From: Dermacentor variabilis
Lineage: Eukaryota; Arthropoda; Arachnida; Ixodida; Ixodidae
DNA: 64,000 bases
Direction: 5' to 3'
Assembly (NCBI RefSeq): GCF_050947875.1
Contig: NC_134573.1
Span: 33,749,615 to 33,813,614 of the forward strand
Positions 35,841-47,472 of this stretch are shown here, piece after piece. Positions within the stretch are counted from its first letter, which is position 1. Each line of letters opens with the position of its first letter. The translations under genes were made by a program, and so were the position numbers. The notes beneath the pieces were generated by a model that was given only the letters and a program-made list of their open reading frames with translations, searched no databases and was not told the DNA's origin.

Positions 35841-36410
35841 TTTCGGCTATCTCGCTTGCGGAAGGAGGTATTCATTATGCGCATATTATTCTGTTTTGCA
35901 AACTCTACTAATAACTCTCCCCTGCTATTCCTTGTGCCTATGCCATATTCCCCCACTGCCTTGTCTCCAGCCTGCTTCTTGCCTACTTTTGGCATTGAAG
36001 TCGCCCATCAGCATAGTGTATTTTGTTTTGACTTTACCCATCGCCGATTCCACGTCTTCATAGAAGCTTTCGACTTCCTGGTCATCATGACTGGATGTAG
36101 GGGCGTAGACCTGTACAACCTTCATTTTGTACCTCTTATTAAGTTTCACAACAAGACCTGCCACCCTCTCGTTAATTCTATAGAATCCCTGTATGTTACC
36201 AGCTATGTTCTTATTAATCAGGAATCCGACTCCTAGTTCTCGTCTCTCCGCTAAGCCCCGGTAGCACAGGACGTGCCCGCTTTTTAGCACTGTATATGCT
36301 TCTTTTGGCCTCCTAACTTCACTGAGCCCTATTATGTCCCATTTACTGCCCTCTAATTCCTCCAATAGCACTGCTACTGCGATTGAGTCGGCATAACTTT
36401 TCACTGTCAC
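35798..36410 (-). pseudogene. RTE AP-endonuclease N-terminal part, frameshifted
   Basis: Reading down from 36410: LEGSKWDIIGLSEVRRP (the catalytic Glu of AP-endonucleases), RGLAERRELGVGFLIN, VVKLNKRYKMKVVQVYAPTS and TMLMGDFNAK (the catalytic GDFN). A shift near 35990 leads to GIGTRNSRGELLVEFA and NTSFRKRDSRKWTW. The first residues (the usual TWNVRTL) are absent. Confidence 0.88.
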
Positions 36411-36415
36411 TACTA

Positions 36416-38800
36416 CGTGACGATATTTCTAACACAGATTTTTTCAATTATACTTTGCACACGTCATTCTACTATAGTTGGCTGTGCATTGAACTACCAT
36501 AAAATGGTACAACAGCTTTTGATATGATATGGCATCGTCGTGCAGGTGTTTCCAAAGCGATCTTGGAGACAGACGGACGCGCGAGCGCTGACGTCGACAT
36601 TTTTTGCACTATTGTTACCACGTGATTGTTACTTCAAGGATAAAAAGAAACTGTTGCGGCAGGCATACATTCAAGACTCAAACGTGTTTTTATATGTAAA
36701 AGAGTATACAGAACACTAAGTTATTGTTTCGAGTTTAATTTACAGCAGGGTGTTTCAGGCCAGGCTTTGAGGCGTGAAGACAAAATAGTCCAGCAACAGT
36801 GCGCCGCAGCCGCGTCAGAGCTTGTGTCCATTGGTTGCGTGTCCTCTTGTACCGACCAACACGAAGCGAAGCGTTCGCTAGTCGACGCGTGCCCAAGCTT
36901 GCCGACGCGTGCTAGTGGTTTGGCTTTAGGAGTCCGTTGCTGCGTCGAAGAAGTCAGACATTCCCCAGGGGTCTCGCTCGGTGAATACCTTGGCCTTCTA
37001 TTAGAATGTGCCCAGTCATTACCGCGCTTCTTTCGTTATTTTTTGTTTTATTTATTTTATTTTTTGCAGCACACACACATGCCTCGCTCGGCGAGCATAA
37101 TTTCGCCGCTATTTCTTTGACCTCGGGCAGCCAGCTCGGGCCTTTAATAGTGAGCCACTGACTGCCCTGTGCGTTCTCCCTCATATTTTCCTTCCCGATT
37201 TCTTTATTGTTGTTTTTGCATAACTCCATGGCACATTTTCTTCTTAACTACCATAGCATCCAATTAACTGTCTCTGTTTCTCTCAAGCTGAGTCCTTAAC
37301 TTCACGCGTTTATTCACCTTACTTTTGTACACCAACAATGGCAACAACAGACAAATAACCACATGCACGGCGGCAGAGCGTTCCGCACGGCTGTGGCGAA
37401 AGCCGCAACATTTGAGAAGCACAGGAGAGGCCGACAAGGGTTCAGCTCAGCCAGCGTGGATCTGCACTCGGTCCCATGGGGCGGCTAGGCGCTCACAAAG
37501 GCCGGGCGCTGCAGGCGGACGGCGTGCGGTGGTTGGTCCAGTCACGAGCTCATCAGCCGAAAGACGTCGGGGGGAACCGCGCTTATTCGGGGCCGTTGAG
37601 AGCGAGCCTCCATAGTTCGGTCAAAGGGCAAAGGATGGAACGGGGTGCCCCGGCCGCAACGCCGCGAAAAGGCTCCAAGGGCGGCGGGAAAGGGTGCCTT
37701 CTTAACGCAAGCCTCCGCGAGCGAGCGCGCTGTCATCACGTGATAACACTGCGCGGCTGCTCTGAAGGTGCATTTCAATGCGCGTGCATTGCCACACGCT
37801 CTCAGAGCTTCGCGTTCCGGGCCAAACGGCGATTTGCTGTTCCATTGAGCAGGTTTAGGTTCTGTTTGTTGTCTCAGTGCGTGTATTTATAGAGAGCTCA
37901 GCTGGCCAGCGGCACACTTATAGAGATGGCGCCACATATAATCCCATTCGTTATACGAGTGATGTCCCGTTTTCGACCTATTCAGCAGGACAGCAGCAGC
38001 TATGGCGACCAAATTTGCGGAGTCCGAGAGGGTTCGCGTTTTGCTATGAGACGGCTTGGAGTACAGTGAACATGTAGATTAAGTAGAGTGCTTGTTATAC
38101 TCGTTCCCTCGAGCTCGAAAAGCCGTCAAGCTGCAACCAATAGTTTGGAACACTCACACGTGGCAAAGATGAAAATGCTTGTAATTATTTATTTGAAAAT
38201 CCGGCGCCAACTGGGGGGGACATTGCTGAAAGAAATGTCGTGGGTTGCCAACAAAAGCGTACAAAGGCCTCTGCCACTGGCTTATACAAATGGTTCCCGC
38301 CATTCCTTACCAAGGCGTGCCAGCAATTTAGCGCCCACATGAGTGTTCGTGTAGTGAGAGCCACAGCCGGTTCGGAATGCACTCTCATCCATGCCTTTCC
38401 AAAACATCTATGCACTTTGTATGGTAAAATTGTGCCCGAAGTAACTCATGTCAACGCTTCCATGTGTTTTGTTTATTTAATAAGTAAAGGAAATACTTTA
38501 CAAACTTTAAACTGTACCAGTTCGAAACCAGCAAAGCAGTACAGGCCGCTATTACGAAAAATGTAAAGGCCATGAAATGAAGAAGTTGACGACAAATATT
38601 TTAATGAAAGTGTGTCATGCAAGAAGCTTGTTTACATTTTTGTACGTATGGAACTGCCAGGGAAAAATCTCTATGACGCTGTCCTTCGTTTCAATGTATT
38701 ACGCAGGAGGAGCTGTCACCGGTCGTGTATTGTCAGCAATTGCACCGAAATTATAGTGGCAACAGAGAGCACATATAAAAAGCAGGAGTTCTGCAAAATA
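36416..38800. other. Gene-free stretch with a GC-rich patch
   Basis: 37340-37840 is CpG-rich and open on both strands. It could be a promoter island or an LTR-like segment. I see no TG...CA boundaries or coding domain. The rest is AT-rich and unassigned. Confidence 0.35.
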
Positions 38801-38802
38801 TA

Positions 38803-40129
38803 CGAGGGCGAGCCAAATTAAAGTGAGCCAATGCGAACATATGACAAATGCGCCACTTTATTTAAAGGTGGTCTCCATGAGTATTGACACACCTGTCCCG
38901 CTGACTAACGAGTCACGTGATTCCCATCTCATAAAGCTCCTTGGGTTGCTGCTTCAAAAAGTCTGCAACTGACTCTTCACGTCATCGCCCGACAAGAATC
39001 TGGTTTCCTTGAGCTCTTTTTTTTAAATCGCCCCAAATTGTGGAAGTCGCAAGGCGACAGGTATGTGCTATATGGCGGATGTTGCAGCGTTTCCCACTTG
39101 AACTTTGCCACTTTTGTGTTAACCATATCAACGACGTGGGAACGGGCATTGTCGTTGATAAAAATGAACCAATTCGTCAATTTTCCACGCCGTTCGTTCT
39201 TGATTGCGACACGCAGCCGATACCGCGTTTCACAATATCAGAAACGATTGATAGTATATCCAAGTTTCGCAATTTTGATCAGGAATGGACCCAGGCGATC
39301 GAAAAAAAGAGTAAACAACACCTTTCCGGTCTAAATGGCGGCCTTTGCTTTCTTTGGGGGTGATGAATTCGAATGTTTGCACTATAATTAAGCATTGCAG
39401 TCGTGTTTCAGGCTCGTAATAGTGGCACCATGAATCGTCCCTGGTTACAATTGAAGACAAGAAGTCACCTTCGTTGTGATAGCGGATCACATGAGTTAAG
39501 GCAGTGCCGAACCTCTCAGTGTTCTGGTGGTGGTTCAAAATCTTTGGCATCTATTGCGCACACAAGAGCCGATAACCGAGATGTTCATGAATTATGGTGG
39601 GAACCGAACCTTGAGTGATGTTGAACACGCTCTGCCAGTTCCTCAATGCTTATCCTCCGTTCTTGTCTAATAAGCTCATCAGCCTTTGTAATTTCGTTGC
39701 GGGTGATTGCACGGTGGCTTTGGCCCGGTCTTGGATCGTCTTTGCAACTTTTACGTCTTTCTTTGAACCGTTTTCTCCAATGCTTGACAGTGACCAATGA
39801 AATGCAATGTTCAACGTATACGGCAGCCATACGGCGACGAATTTCTTTTCGGGAAACACCTTCAGCTGTCGAAAACCAGACGACACCACGCTGCAGCGTG
39901 GTGTCGTGTGGACGTGGTGTCATGTGGACGTGGACGTGGTGTCATCTGCAGCGTCCATTATGTCACCCAACCATGTTCTGCCCAGTGTATGAGAGCATTA
40001 AATAACATTTGCCTTCACACCAGCTTGTCACTTTTCAAAATGAGATATGCCTCTGTGTGCTACGTGCACGTCTTGCAGATAATGAATTTCGCGGTGTGCG
40101 TTGGGTCACTTTAATATGACTCGCCCTCG
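38803..40129 (-). mobile_element. mariner element, both inverted repeats and TA target sites present
   Basis: The left end CGAGGGCGAGCCAAATTAAAG and the right end (reverse-complemented) CGAGGGCGAGTCATATTAAAG form terminal inverted repeats of about 28 bp. TA lies on each side (38801-38802 and 40130-40131). At 1,327 bp it has standard mariner length, and the transposase lies on the - strand between the repeats. Confidence 0.93.
38977..39923 (-). pseudogene. mariner transposase (DD34D), frameshifted
   Basis: The N-terminal helix-turn-helix part (39923-39585) shows EIRRRMAAVYVEHCISL, VKHWRKRFKERRKSCKDDPRPG and DELIRQERRISIEELAERV. After a shift, 39550-39230 has the first catalytic Asp in VTRDDSWCHYYEPETR, followed by a block of the usual SPKKGR type (TPKESKGR here). 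A further shift leads to 39180-38977 with FINDNARSH (second Asp) and YSTYLSPCDFHNLG (third Asp). Exactly 34 residues separate the last two Asp residues. The N-terminus sits in a short tandem repeat (39895-39950), so the native start is unclear. At least two frameshifts make it inactive. Confidence 0.88.
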
Positions 40130-40344
40130 TACATTAGAAATGTGAAGATACAATGGAATATGCAAATGCCAAGATACAGCTTGATAAAGGGCAAAAAAGT
40201 GTAACGGGAAACAAAATCCACTGCACGTATGCACAAAAGCTCGCAACAACATATTTAAATAGACGTCTCCAATAAATGTTCATATGTAAGGATATGTCAC
40301 TGTCTATAACACGCCAAACAAGGCAAATAAATACGTGATTTCGG

Positions 40345-40980
<636 letters not shown>

Positions 40981-41010
40981 CCAAGATCATGTTACCGTAC
41001 CAACTCACCC

Positions 41011-41637
41011 AACTTTCTATCCTTTTGCAAATAAATCTGTTGTCAATCACAGATTCACACATCACGGAATCCTAAGACACGCCACTCCCATATGTCGCGT
41101 GCGGCGGAAGGCGGCGTGCTTCTTCCCTCCTTTTCTCCACTCGCACATGCAGCACGCGGCAACACCACCTAGACAGGAGAAGGCCGGCGGCGTGCCCAGG
41201 GATACGGGTTGAATGAAAGGATCGCGCCCTTATGGGCAACGTTAACCAGAGCGCAGTTATGGTTTCTTTAGGCATAGCTGAGCAGATGGCCCGCAGAAAA
41301 CAGAGGGTGTTCCAAGATTATATTGGTTATGCAAAACTATTTACGCGCCGCATTATTAAAAAGCCCGCCCGTAAAAAATTAAATGGTTGACCCTTAGGAT
41401 TGAGAACGAATTTCGGGTAAATGATGACAGGGAGCATGGTTTATATTGAAAAGGCACAGTGCTGCCCCCTTCTTCAGAGTAGCTTCTTTGCCTTGATTTA
41501 TCGTCGGCGTCAAAGAGCTCGCCGTTCATGGGACAACAAAAGTTCTTAAACAAAATGTTAGCGGTGCATTATAACACATATCTCATGGCAACTTCAGTGG
41601 TGTGCGCTTCTTCACGTTCGGGACACGTGTCAAGTCA
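41011..41637. other. Gene-free stretch
   Basis: Includes a CpG-rich patch at 41095-41200. No recognised domain or repeat. Confidence 0.35.
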
Positions 41638-43193
41638 AGATTTATTTATTTATTTCAAAATACTGCAGGCAGCAATGCTGCCTTAGCAGGAGAGGGTTAC
41701 ATCAAGTGCAATGACAAAGATTTCACAAAGGAATCTACATTTGCACAATCAACAACAGACGCTGGCAGACAATTCCACTCTTCAATTGTGAGCGGAAGAA
41801 AAGACTTCTGAAACATTTTCGTCCTCGCAAAGTACGGGCGGATAACATTCGAGTGATTAATTCTAGAATACCTGTGTTGTGAGCGGGAAAGATAAGTTTC
41901 GCGCGGGAGACCGATTTTGTTCCGATATATCAAATAAACCATTTTTAGTCTCGCAATCTTTCGGCGCACACGGAGGGGTTCCAGATTCCGTCGCTGCAAC
42001 ATGTCAGTAACAGATGAAGAAGACCGATAGTCGGATACAATAAATCGGGCAGCGAGGCTCTGAATTCGTTCTACTTGTGCGATATCTTTAACGTAGTATG
42101 GGTCCCATACTGCGGAAGCGTACTCAAGGACTGGTCGAACCAAAGTGCGGTATGCCTCGAGTTTAACACTTGACGGCGAGTCTTTTAGTTTCCTGCGCAA
42201 AAAGCAAAGTTTATTGAACGCTGTTGTACAAACGTTCGTCAAATGTTTGTCCCATTTTAAGTTGCTTGTGATAGTTAGTCCTAGATATTTGACAGACGTT
42301 AACGATTGAATAGCTTTATTAGCAATGTGGTACGTATGAGACAGTGGCTTTTTCCTTGTGGTTATTGTCATGGCAACTGTTTTATCAAAATTTATTTGCA
42401 TACCGTTTCGTTCGCACCAGTCCGCGAGTGTACAGAGGCTATTGTTCAGTAGTGTTTGGCAAGAGGAGCTCTTGACAACACTATACATCACGCAGTCATC
42501 AGCGAACAATTTTATTGTAACAGAATTATCGATGTTAGAAGCAATCCCGTTTATATAAATTAATAACAACAGAGGACCAAGCACTGAACCTTGTAGAACC
42601 CCAGACAATACCGGCAGATCAGCAGACCTGACACCCGCACACTCCACAAACTGTGAGCGATTACTCAGATAAGCCAGCAACCATAATATCAATCTCTCAA
42701 GAAGCCCGGCATCCCTTAATCTGTCAATGAGTAAAGTGTGTGGCACACGATCAAAAGCTTTTGACATGTCAAGAAAAACCGCATCTATCTGCCTACAATT
42801 ATCTAGAGCTGAAGCAAAATCATGTATAACCGAAATTAATTGTGTAGTTGTTGAGACAGTCCTCCGGAAACCATGCTGATACTCAACGAAGAATTTTTTT
42901 GATTCAAGGTACTGAGATATATGGTGAGCTATTACATGCTCCAGCAATTTACAGCATGTGCTTATTAGAGAAATTGGTCGGTATTTACGAGCTTCTAGCC
43001 TGTTTCCCGATTTAAATATGCGAACTACTCTTGCCGTGAGCCAATATGCGGGTAAGGAGCATTGGTTGAGTGATGCGTTAAACAGATTAGCTCTAAACGA
43101 ATAATTTTGCTCCCGAGGCATCATTAAATACAGTACCGCAGTCCACGTATACACAATACCTCGAAGAAGTTTAGCAATGGAGATACAAAACAT
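41638..43193 (-). mobile_element. CR1/L2-like LINE with a long open RT
   Basis: The low-coordinate end (ATTT)n then CAAAATACTGCAGGC is the 3' tail in - orientation, shared in style with 2329 and 25037. ORF2 from the RT fingers to the C-terminus is open. The endonuclease and 5' region are missing, and the boundary near 43110-43190 is where LINE homology fades. Confidence 0.88.
41697..43193 (-). CDS. LINE reverse transcriptase, 498 codons open, truncated at the N-terminus
   Basis: After about 35 unrelated residues the frame enters FNASLNQCSLPAYWLTARVV. It continues with RKYRPISLISTCCKLLEHVI, QHGFRRTVSTTTQLI, AVFLDMSKAFDRVPH (block A aspartate), SGVLQGSVLGPLLLLIYING (Pro to Leu in the usual SGVPQGS) and IKLFADDCVMY (catalytic FADD). 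It then has ADWCERNGMQINFDKT, VKYLGLTITSNLKWD, LVRPVLEYASAVWDPY and IQSLAARFI, and ends at EEWNCLPASVVDC. The C-terminus is complete. No frameshift or stop in 1.5 kb makes this one of the youngest elements here, but without the endonuclease it cannot move on its own. The first ATG is fortuitous. Confidence 0.88.
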   Translation of the reverse strand: MFCISIAKLLRGIVYTWTAVLYLMMPREQNYSFRANLFNASLNQCSLPAYWLTARVVRIFKSGNRLEARKYRPISLISTCCKLLEHVIAHHISQYLESKKFFVEYQHGFRRTVSTTTQLISVIHDFASALDNCRQIDAVFLDMSKAFDRVPHTLLIDRLRDAGLLERLILWLLAYLSNRSQFVECAGVRSADLPVLSGVLQGSVLGPLLLLIYINGIASNIDNSVTIKLFADDCVMYSVVKSSSCQTLLNNSLCTLADWCERNGMQINFDKTVAMTITTRKKPLSHTYHIANKAIQSLTSVKYLGLTITSNLKWDKHLTNVCTTAFNKLCFLRRKLKDSPSSVKLEAYRTLVRPVLEYASAVWDPYYVKDIAQVERIQSLAARFIVSDYRSSSSVTDMLQRRNLEPLRVRRKIARLKMVYLIYRNKIGLPRETYLSRSQHRYSRINHSNVIRPYFARTKMFQKSFLPLTIEEWNCLPASVVDCANVDSFVKSLSLHLM

Positions 43194-44093
43194 TCGTGCA
43201 ACTATTTACAAAGAAACAGCTGCCTTATTCCGCAGAATTGCAGCTTTTCTCTTCTTTGCCTTAGCATTAGCACCCAATATTCTGCCACTGATCGTGCGGA
43301 AACATGGACGCATGATTTTTCGGCCACGATTTGTAATTGCTCCAGCAATTGCACACGCAGCACTATCCGGCATAGACGCAATCCACATTCCGCGGCAATG
43401 AAGGCTTGCCGGACACACACCCGCAATCGCAGCACAAGCCCAGAGACTACATGCACGGTTCACGGCCAGAAAAAAGTGCGCTCGGAAGCATGTCGCAGCA
43501 TGCCAGGACCTTTCTAACCCCGAAGCTATCCAAGGAGCGGCAGGGTTCCCGGAACTAATCGAATTGTTATTGCCGCCGTCACCAACTCGGCCTTCCGCGT
43601 CTCATTTTCAACACAGGTGCGCCGCTCGTAGCTTCATAGCACGCTGCACGGAACTTCTACATGGGCCTCTTTTGCGTGACGTAGCTCAACGGGGGAGGGT
43701 ACAGCCAGAAGGCCTTAAGTTCTGTAGGGGGTGTTGCGCGTGGTCACGGGTCACGGTGTTATTGCCCTTGGATTTTATATGGAACATGAGGGCGACGGCA
43801 GGAATGTGCCTGGAGTGTCTATATAATTGCTATCGCAACAATATAATAAGGGTATCCGGCAATTGAAGCGTCCCGTGGCCCTTTACTTTCTGCAAAAGAA
43901 GTAACGAAATCGAACTTTCACCATGCGGCAATTCACTGCGCCGCAACGTCTTTGTTTTTCTTTTGTGGGGCCGGAGCACCGAAATGAAAAAAAAAATACA
44001 AAGGAAGCTATGATGGCCACAATCTAATGCCTACTTTGGGCACGTAATGTGGCTACCGAATGAATATTGAAGAAAGCGTTAAAACAGACGTTT
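43194..44093. other. Gene-free stretch
   Basis: 43200-43460 is open on both strands with no recognisable domain. Nothing else can be assigned. Confidence 0.35.
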
Positions 44094-44219
44094 GGGCGAG
44101 TTGGTAAGACATATTTGAAACGTAACAGCGTGGTATTCACGGGGACACGTGAATACAGCGCTCGTCCGTGTCGTTTCTCGCTGCTTGTCCCCGTGAATAC
44201 CGCGCTGTTCCGTTTCAAA
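44094..44219 (-). repeat. Foldback with GGGCGAGTTGGT terminal block
   Basis: GGGCGAGTTGGTA lies at 44094-44106. The arms TTTGAAACGTAACAGCG... (44114-44147) and ...CGCTGTTCCGTTTCAAA (44186-44219) pair over about 34 bp with two mismatches. The loop contains GCGCTCGTCCGTGTCG, similar to the GGACGAGCGCT motif in the larger foldback at 40345. Inside the left arm GTATTCACG/CGTGAATAC forms a second small palindrome. Confidence 0.75.
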
Positions 44220-44278
44220 GAAGAAAGCGTGTGACGCTTGGCCCACATACAACCATACGCACACTGCTCGTTAAATTA

Positions 44279-44507
44279 TGGGGTTTCACGTGCCAAAACC
44301 ACTTTCTGATTATGAGGCACGCTGTAGTGGAGGACTCCAGAAATTTCGACCACCTGGGGTTCTTTAACGTGCACCTAAATCTAAGTATACGAGTGTTTTC
44401 GCATTTCGCCCCCCATCAAAATGCGGCCGCCGTGGCCGGGATTCGATCCCGCGACCTCGTGCTCAGCAGCCTAGCACCATAGCCACTGAGCAGCCACGGC
44501 GGGTGCA
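44279..44507 (-). repeat. tRNA-derived SINE, well preserved
   Basis: Read on the - strand it begins ACCCGCCGTGGCTGCTCAGTGG (A box TGGCTCAGTGG-like) and has B box GGGATCGAATCCCGG. It then has a conserved body with CCGCATTTTGATGGG, GGTGCACGTTAAAGAACC, CTGGAGTCCTCCACTAC and a GTTTTGGCACGTGAAACCCC tail. This is the typical abundant tick SINE layout. It is transcribed by RNA polymerase III from the internal boxes and depends on LINE machinery. Worn copies lie at 20045-20205 and 49015-49125. Confidence 0.85.
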
Positions 44508-44639
44508 CACTGCTCGTTGCCCTACACCGGCGAGACAAGACTCTGGAGCGGTTGCGCTCAAGCGAATGCGTTATAATCTGCCGAGTCCCCACAGTGGTGA
44601 CCGAGAGCGACCATTCTTTCGTTTTCTCGTCTGCTACTC

Positions 44640-44800
44640 AGAAAACGTCCAAAACACTGCCAGGCAAAAATCCACTCGGCCAGACAAAACCGAATGGGCA
44701 CAGAAGTGCGCCGCGTGGTGGTCGGGGCAACACGAGAAAAACTGTTTCGCTCTGGCTGTCTCTGGCAGCTCGCGGGTAGCGAGAACAAGAAAATTGAAGA
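44640..44800 (-). repeat. Dispersed repeat B with a CCGCGG-centred palindrome (copy 1)
   Basis: The reverse complement of 44640-44758 matches 58631-58720 (CCAGAGCG, TTTTTCTCG, CCACCGCGGGACGCACTTC-like). The palindrome TCTGGCAGCTCGCGGGTAGC lies at 44761-44780, followed on the + strand by AAAATTGAAGAGGC. Further copies occur at 56558-56603, 58620-58790 and 60001-60050. The repeat is noncoding and its class is unknown. Confidence 0.6.
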
Positions 44801-45471
44801 GGCGCAATGTGGGGTCCTCGCGAATAAAAGTCAAAGTAGAAAAATAAATAAGAGCGTAGTTACCTTTGATGGCTTTAGTATCTTGACATGAATGCGTAGG
44901 CGCAGGTGAAAAAGAAATGTTGATATTCTTTTCTGCCACATGACGGCACAAATGAATCACCACAACGCTTCGTCTCAGCGGACCTCGCTGCGTGCATTGT
45001 CAACTTGTCTGATAGTTTGTTGATTTGGCGTGTCTCGTTTTGTGGTCCGATGTACGACTTTAGAAAAGTTAATGCACTTTTGGCGCGAAATGTTTATAAC
45101 AACACTAAATGCACAAAATTGCGGAATTGAAAATCTAAACACGACTTTTGTAATGTCAAGGCACCTTTCACATCAAAAGCTTGACAACTTTATACCTATA
45201 TAGTATCAGAATTCAAATATATGCGCTCCGTAGATTACGCGGCCTCCGCTAGATGCCGCGACGAGCCAGTTTGCCATCAAAACGCCATTAAAGCTTTCTG
45301 CTAGGATGGGGCTCCTTGCGTCATGCGACTCCCGATGCATGGCAGTGGCCGCGAAATCGAGCCCGAGCTTGCAATGTTCGCGTTGAAATGCCTGCCCGAG
45401 TGTGAAAAAGACATTCAAGACAGAATCCACAATGATTTCCGGCGCCGGAGCGTTGTTTTGCTCGGCGGTGC
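44801..45471. other. Gene-free stretch
   Basis: No recognised repeat or coding domain. Confidence 0.4.
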
Positions 45472-45570
45472 ATGATAGCCCGAAAAAATTTCGGGGGGGG
45501 GGGGAGCGACAGCCTCATAAGCCCCCCCCCCTTCTGGCTACGCCCTCGATATATATATATATATATATAT
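45472..45570 (-). mobile_element. Fragment of a hAT-type MITE and short (AT)n
   Basis: The reverse complement of 45472-45550 reads GAGGGCGTAGCCAGAAGG, then G-rich, CTTATGAGGCTGTCGC and CGAAATTTTTTCGGGC. This resembles the terminal part of G-rich MITEs that start CAGTGGCGTAGCCAGGGG. One end has been replaced by (AT)n at 45549-45570. Confidence 0.45.
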
Positions 45571-45689
45571 GGTGCTTGTACACCATGCAAAAAAACACTC
45601 CTACAACTCCCCGGACAAGAATGCTTTCACCACGAGATTGCATGTTTTTGCAGTGCCTTCGCATCAAATTAAGTTATTAATACATGTAC

Positions 45690-46084
45690 TTGTTTATCGG
45701 GCAAGCACGTTATCGCACAGCGTTATCGCACAGCGCAGGACGCGCCCGCATGTGTCGGAAGTTTCTGGAATGTTATCGATGCTTCCATCCGCTCTCTGTC
45801 ACCGAACCTTGTGTAATCTGATTGCATGTATGCGCGACGCGAATAGTGTAGAACTTTGTGGAAGACACGCGGGTCCCAGCGATTACTCTGGAACATTCGA
45901 TGACTGATGTATAAAAGCCGACGCGCTTGTACCGCTGATCAGGCTTTCGACGATCGCCCACTGTGTTCGCCGCGGTCGCCGTTCTTTGAGTGTAGCCTGT
46001 TTTTGAGGGCAAATGTTCGCCCAATAAAACTAGTTTTGTCATTCCCAGTTTTGCTGCTTTCGTCACCGTCACTACCACGTGACA
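45690..46084 (+). repeat. Solo LTR of a Gypsy-type element
   Basis: A promoter-like TATAAAAGC (45910-45918) is followed about 110 bp later by AATAAA (46023-46028) and an end ...CACGTGACA (46084). The GTGACA end matches the LTR ends at 6726 and 33029. No internal element sequence follows. The left limit is approximate, and I could not find a target duplication. Confidence 0.5.
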
Positions 46085-47472
46085 CCATCAAGCTTATGCT
46101 AACTTTAAAAATGAGGATAATGAAGAAAACTATAATTTCGTTTACGAATTGATGTGTTTGTATAATGTATGCCATTGACCTAGCTGGTACACGACTTGGA
46201 AAAACGAACAGCGCTAAAAACGGGACCATACAGAAACAAGACAGCGCACTAAGATGCGTCTTCTCGTTTGTAGGCCAGACTTGTTGCCACCCAGGTAAGA
46301 GTGTAGATCACCGTATTTTCTTACCAGACCTTCTAGTGCATAGTACGGTCACGGCTAGGTACAGGGAGAGGACGGGCACTATACTGCAAGTTTCCTATCA
46401 CTCAATCGCGCTTTCGCTTTAAAAATAAAGGAACGGTGCATTGTGGTACAATTTCGATAGTATCATATGATGCACGTTCCCCTCAGATTTGGTGACCGGC
46501 TGTTTGACTTGTTTGAAGAGATGTTCGGAAGTAACTTGCGATCATGGTATTGTCATCATGCGACGCAAATCCTTCTTTGATCACACTCATGAACGGATGA
46601 GGCAGACAGTCCGATGCAGTGGCTGCTTCCTGTTTACAAGCTTTTGTGAAAATTATGGCATCCGTTGTTCGCAGTAAAATAAGGGCCAGTAGCTCCGAGA
46701 GATTTGAAGGCGTTGTGTCTCCTGACACCCATGTATTCCGAAAATTGCCGAGACGTTTAGTTAGGATGGGCTCTCCGTGGGCAAGCAGCGGGTGTTACCA
46801 CGTGGTAGGTGAGCCTCAGCTGGCTGATTGGCCACGGCTGTCTGGTGTTGTGTGGTCGGGCATTGCCGAGACGCTCTGCCTATGTCCACACGTATCCACC
46901 AACTTCGTTCTTCACGCCTTTTATGAGCGTCCCCCCTCCTCGTGTGCATCACTCCACCCCCCTCCTTGAAATTCTTTGCCAGAACTCACCGTCACACTCT
47001 TCAACATTCTGTGGTTTGTTGAACGGCGCGGCGGCCGCTAACATTCCTATATTTCCGTTTCTGCGTAAAGTTCGAGGCCATCCTCCTACCTGCCCTCCTC
47101 CCAGTTTCTGCCCTCCGCCACTTTCTGTTCCGCGAGAAAGGGAGGGGAGGGATTTGTCAGAAAATTTCGGAGAAAGGGTCCGGCTCCTAACTCTCCCCCT
47201 CTCCCCGCGCCTACGCCAATGGTTAGGATTGAACGCCTCGAATCTATGGCTACCCCCTAAGCCACGGCCAAAGGCTTCCACCACGCAGTCGAACGACGGG
47301 ATAGGAGCTCTGCTGACACAGGCGATACGCAGCCATTTCTGACAATATCTCGGCATCTTCTTAGTACTATAAGATAACACGTCCACCTTTTACCGATGTC
47401 AATGAGTACCTGAAACGCATGTACAGGCGGGCGCCTCCTCTGTGACATTGCTACTACCGTGGATACTTACAG
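46085..47472. other. Late part of the candidate large intron
   Basis: No recognised domain. 46960-47340 is C/G-rich and open on both strands without homology. It ends at the acceptor TACTTACAG before the transporter exon. Confidence 0.35.

Larger units (their letters stand above)
33580..36415 (-). mobile_element. Nearly full-length RTE LINE inserted in the Gypsy protease
   Basis: The (CAT)n run at 33580-33615 is the (ATG)n tail. Reading up to 36415 gives endonuclease, RT and C-terminal domain in order. At about 2.8 kb it is close to the size of a complete RTE element and is the longest of three copies in the window. The N-terminal strand of the endonuclease is replaced by unrelated residues, so a short 5' part is missing. 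The Gypsy reading frame does not visibly resume past 36415. Confidence 0.92.

Noticed and set aside
37325..37892. Open frames of 96-138 codons in a GC-rich patch
   Set aside because: Compositional openness on both strands with no recognisable domain, splice or start context.
43202..43463. Two overlapping - strand open frames of about 85 codons beyond the LINE 5' end
   Set aside because: No LINE endonuclease motif or other domain. The frames overlap each other and a + frame.
46809..47386. Open frames of 177 (+) and 145 (-) codons upstream of the transporter exon
   Set aside because: Low-complexity Pro/Ser-rich in one direction and Gly/Arg-rich in the other. No homology, and mirror overlap indicates base composition.
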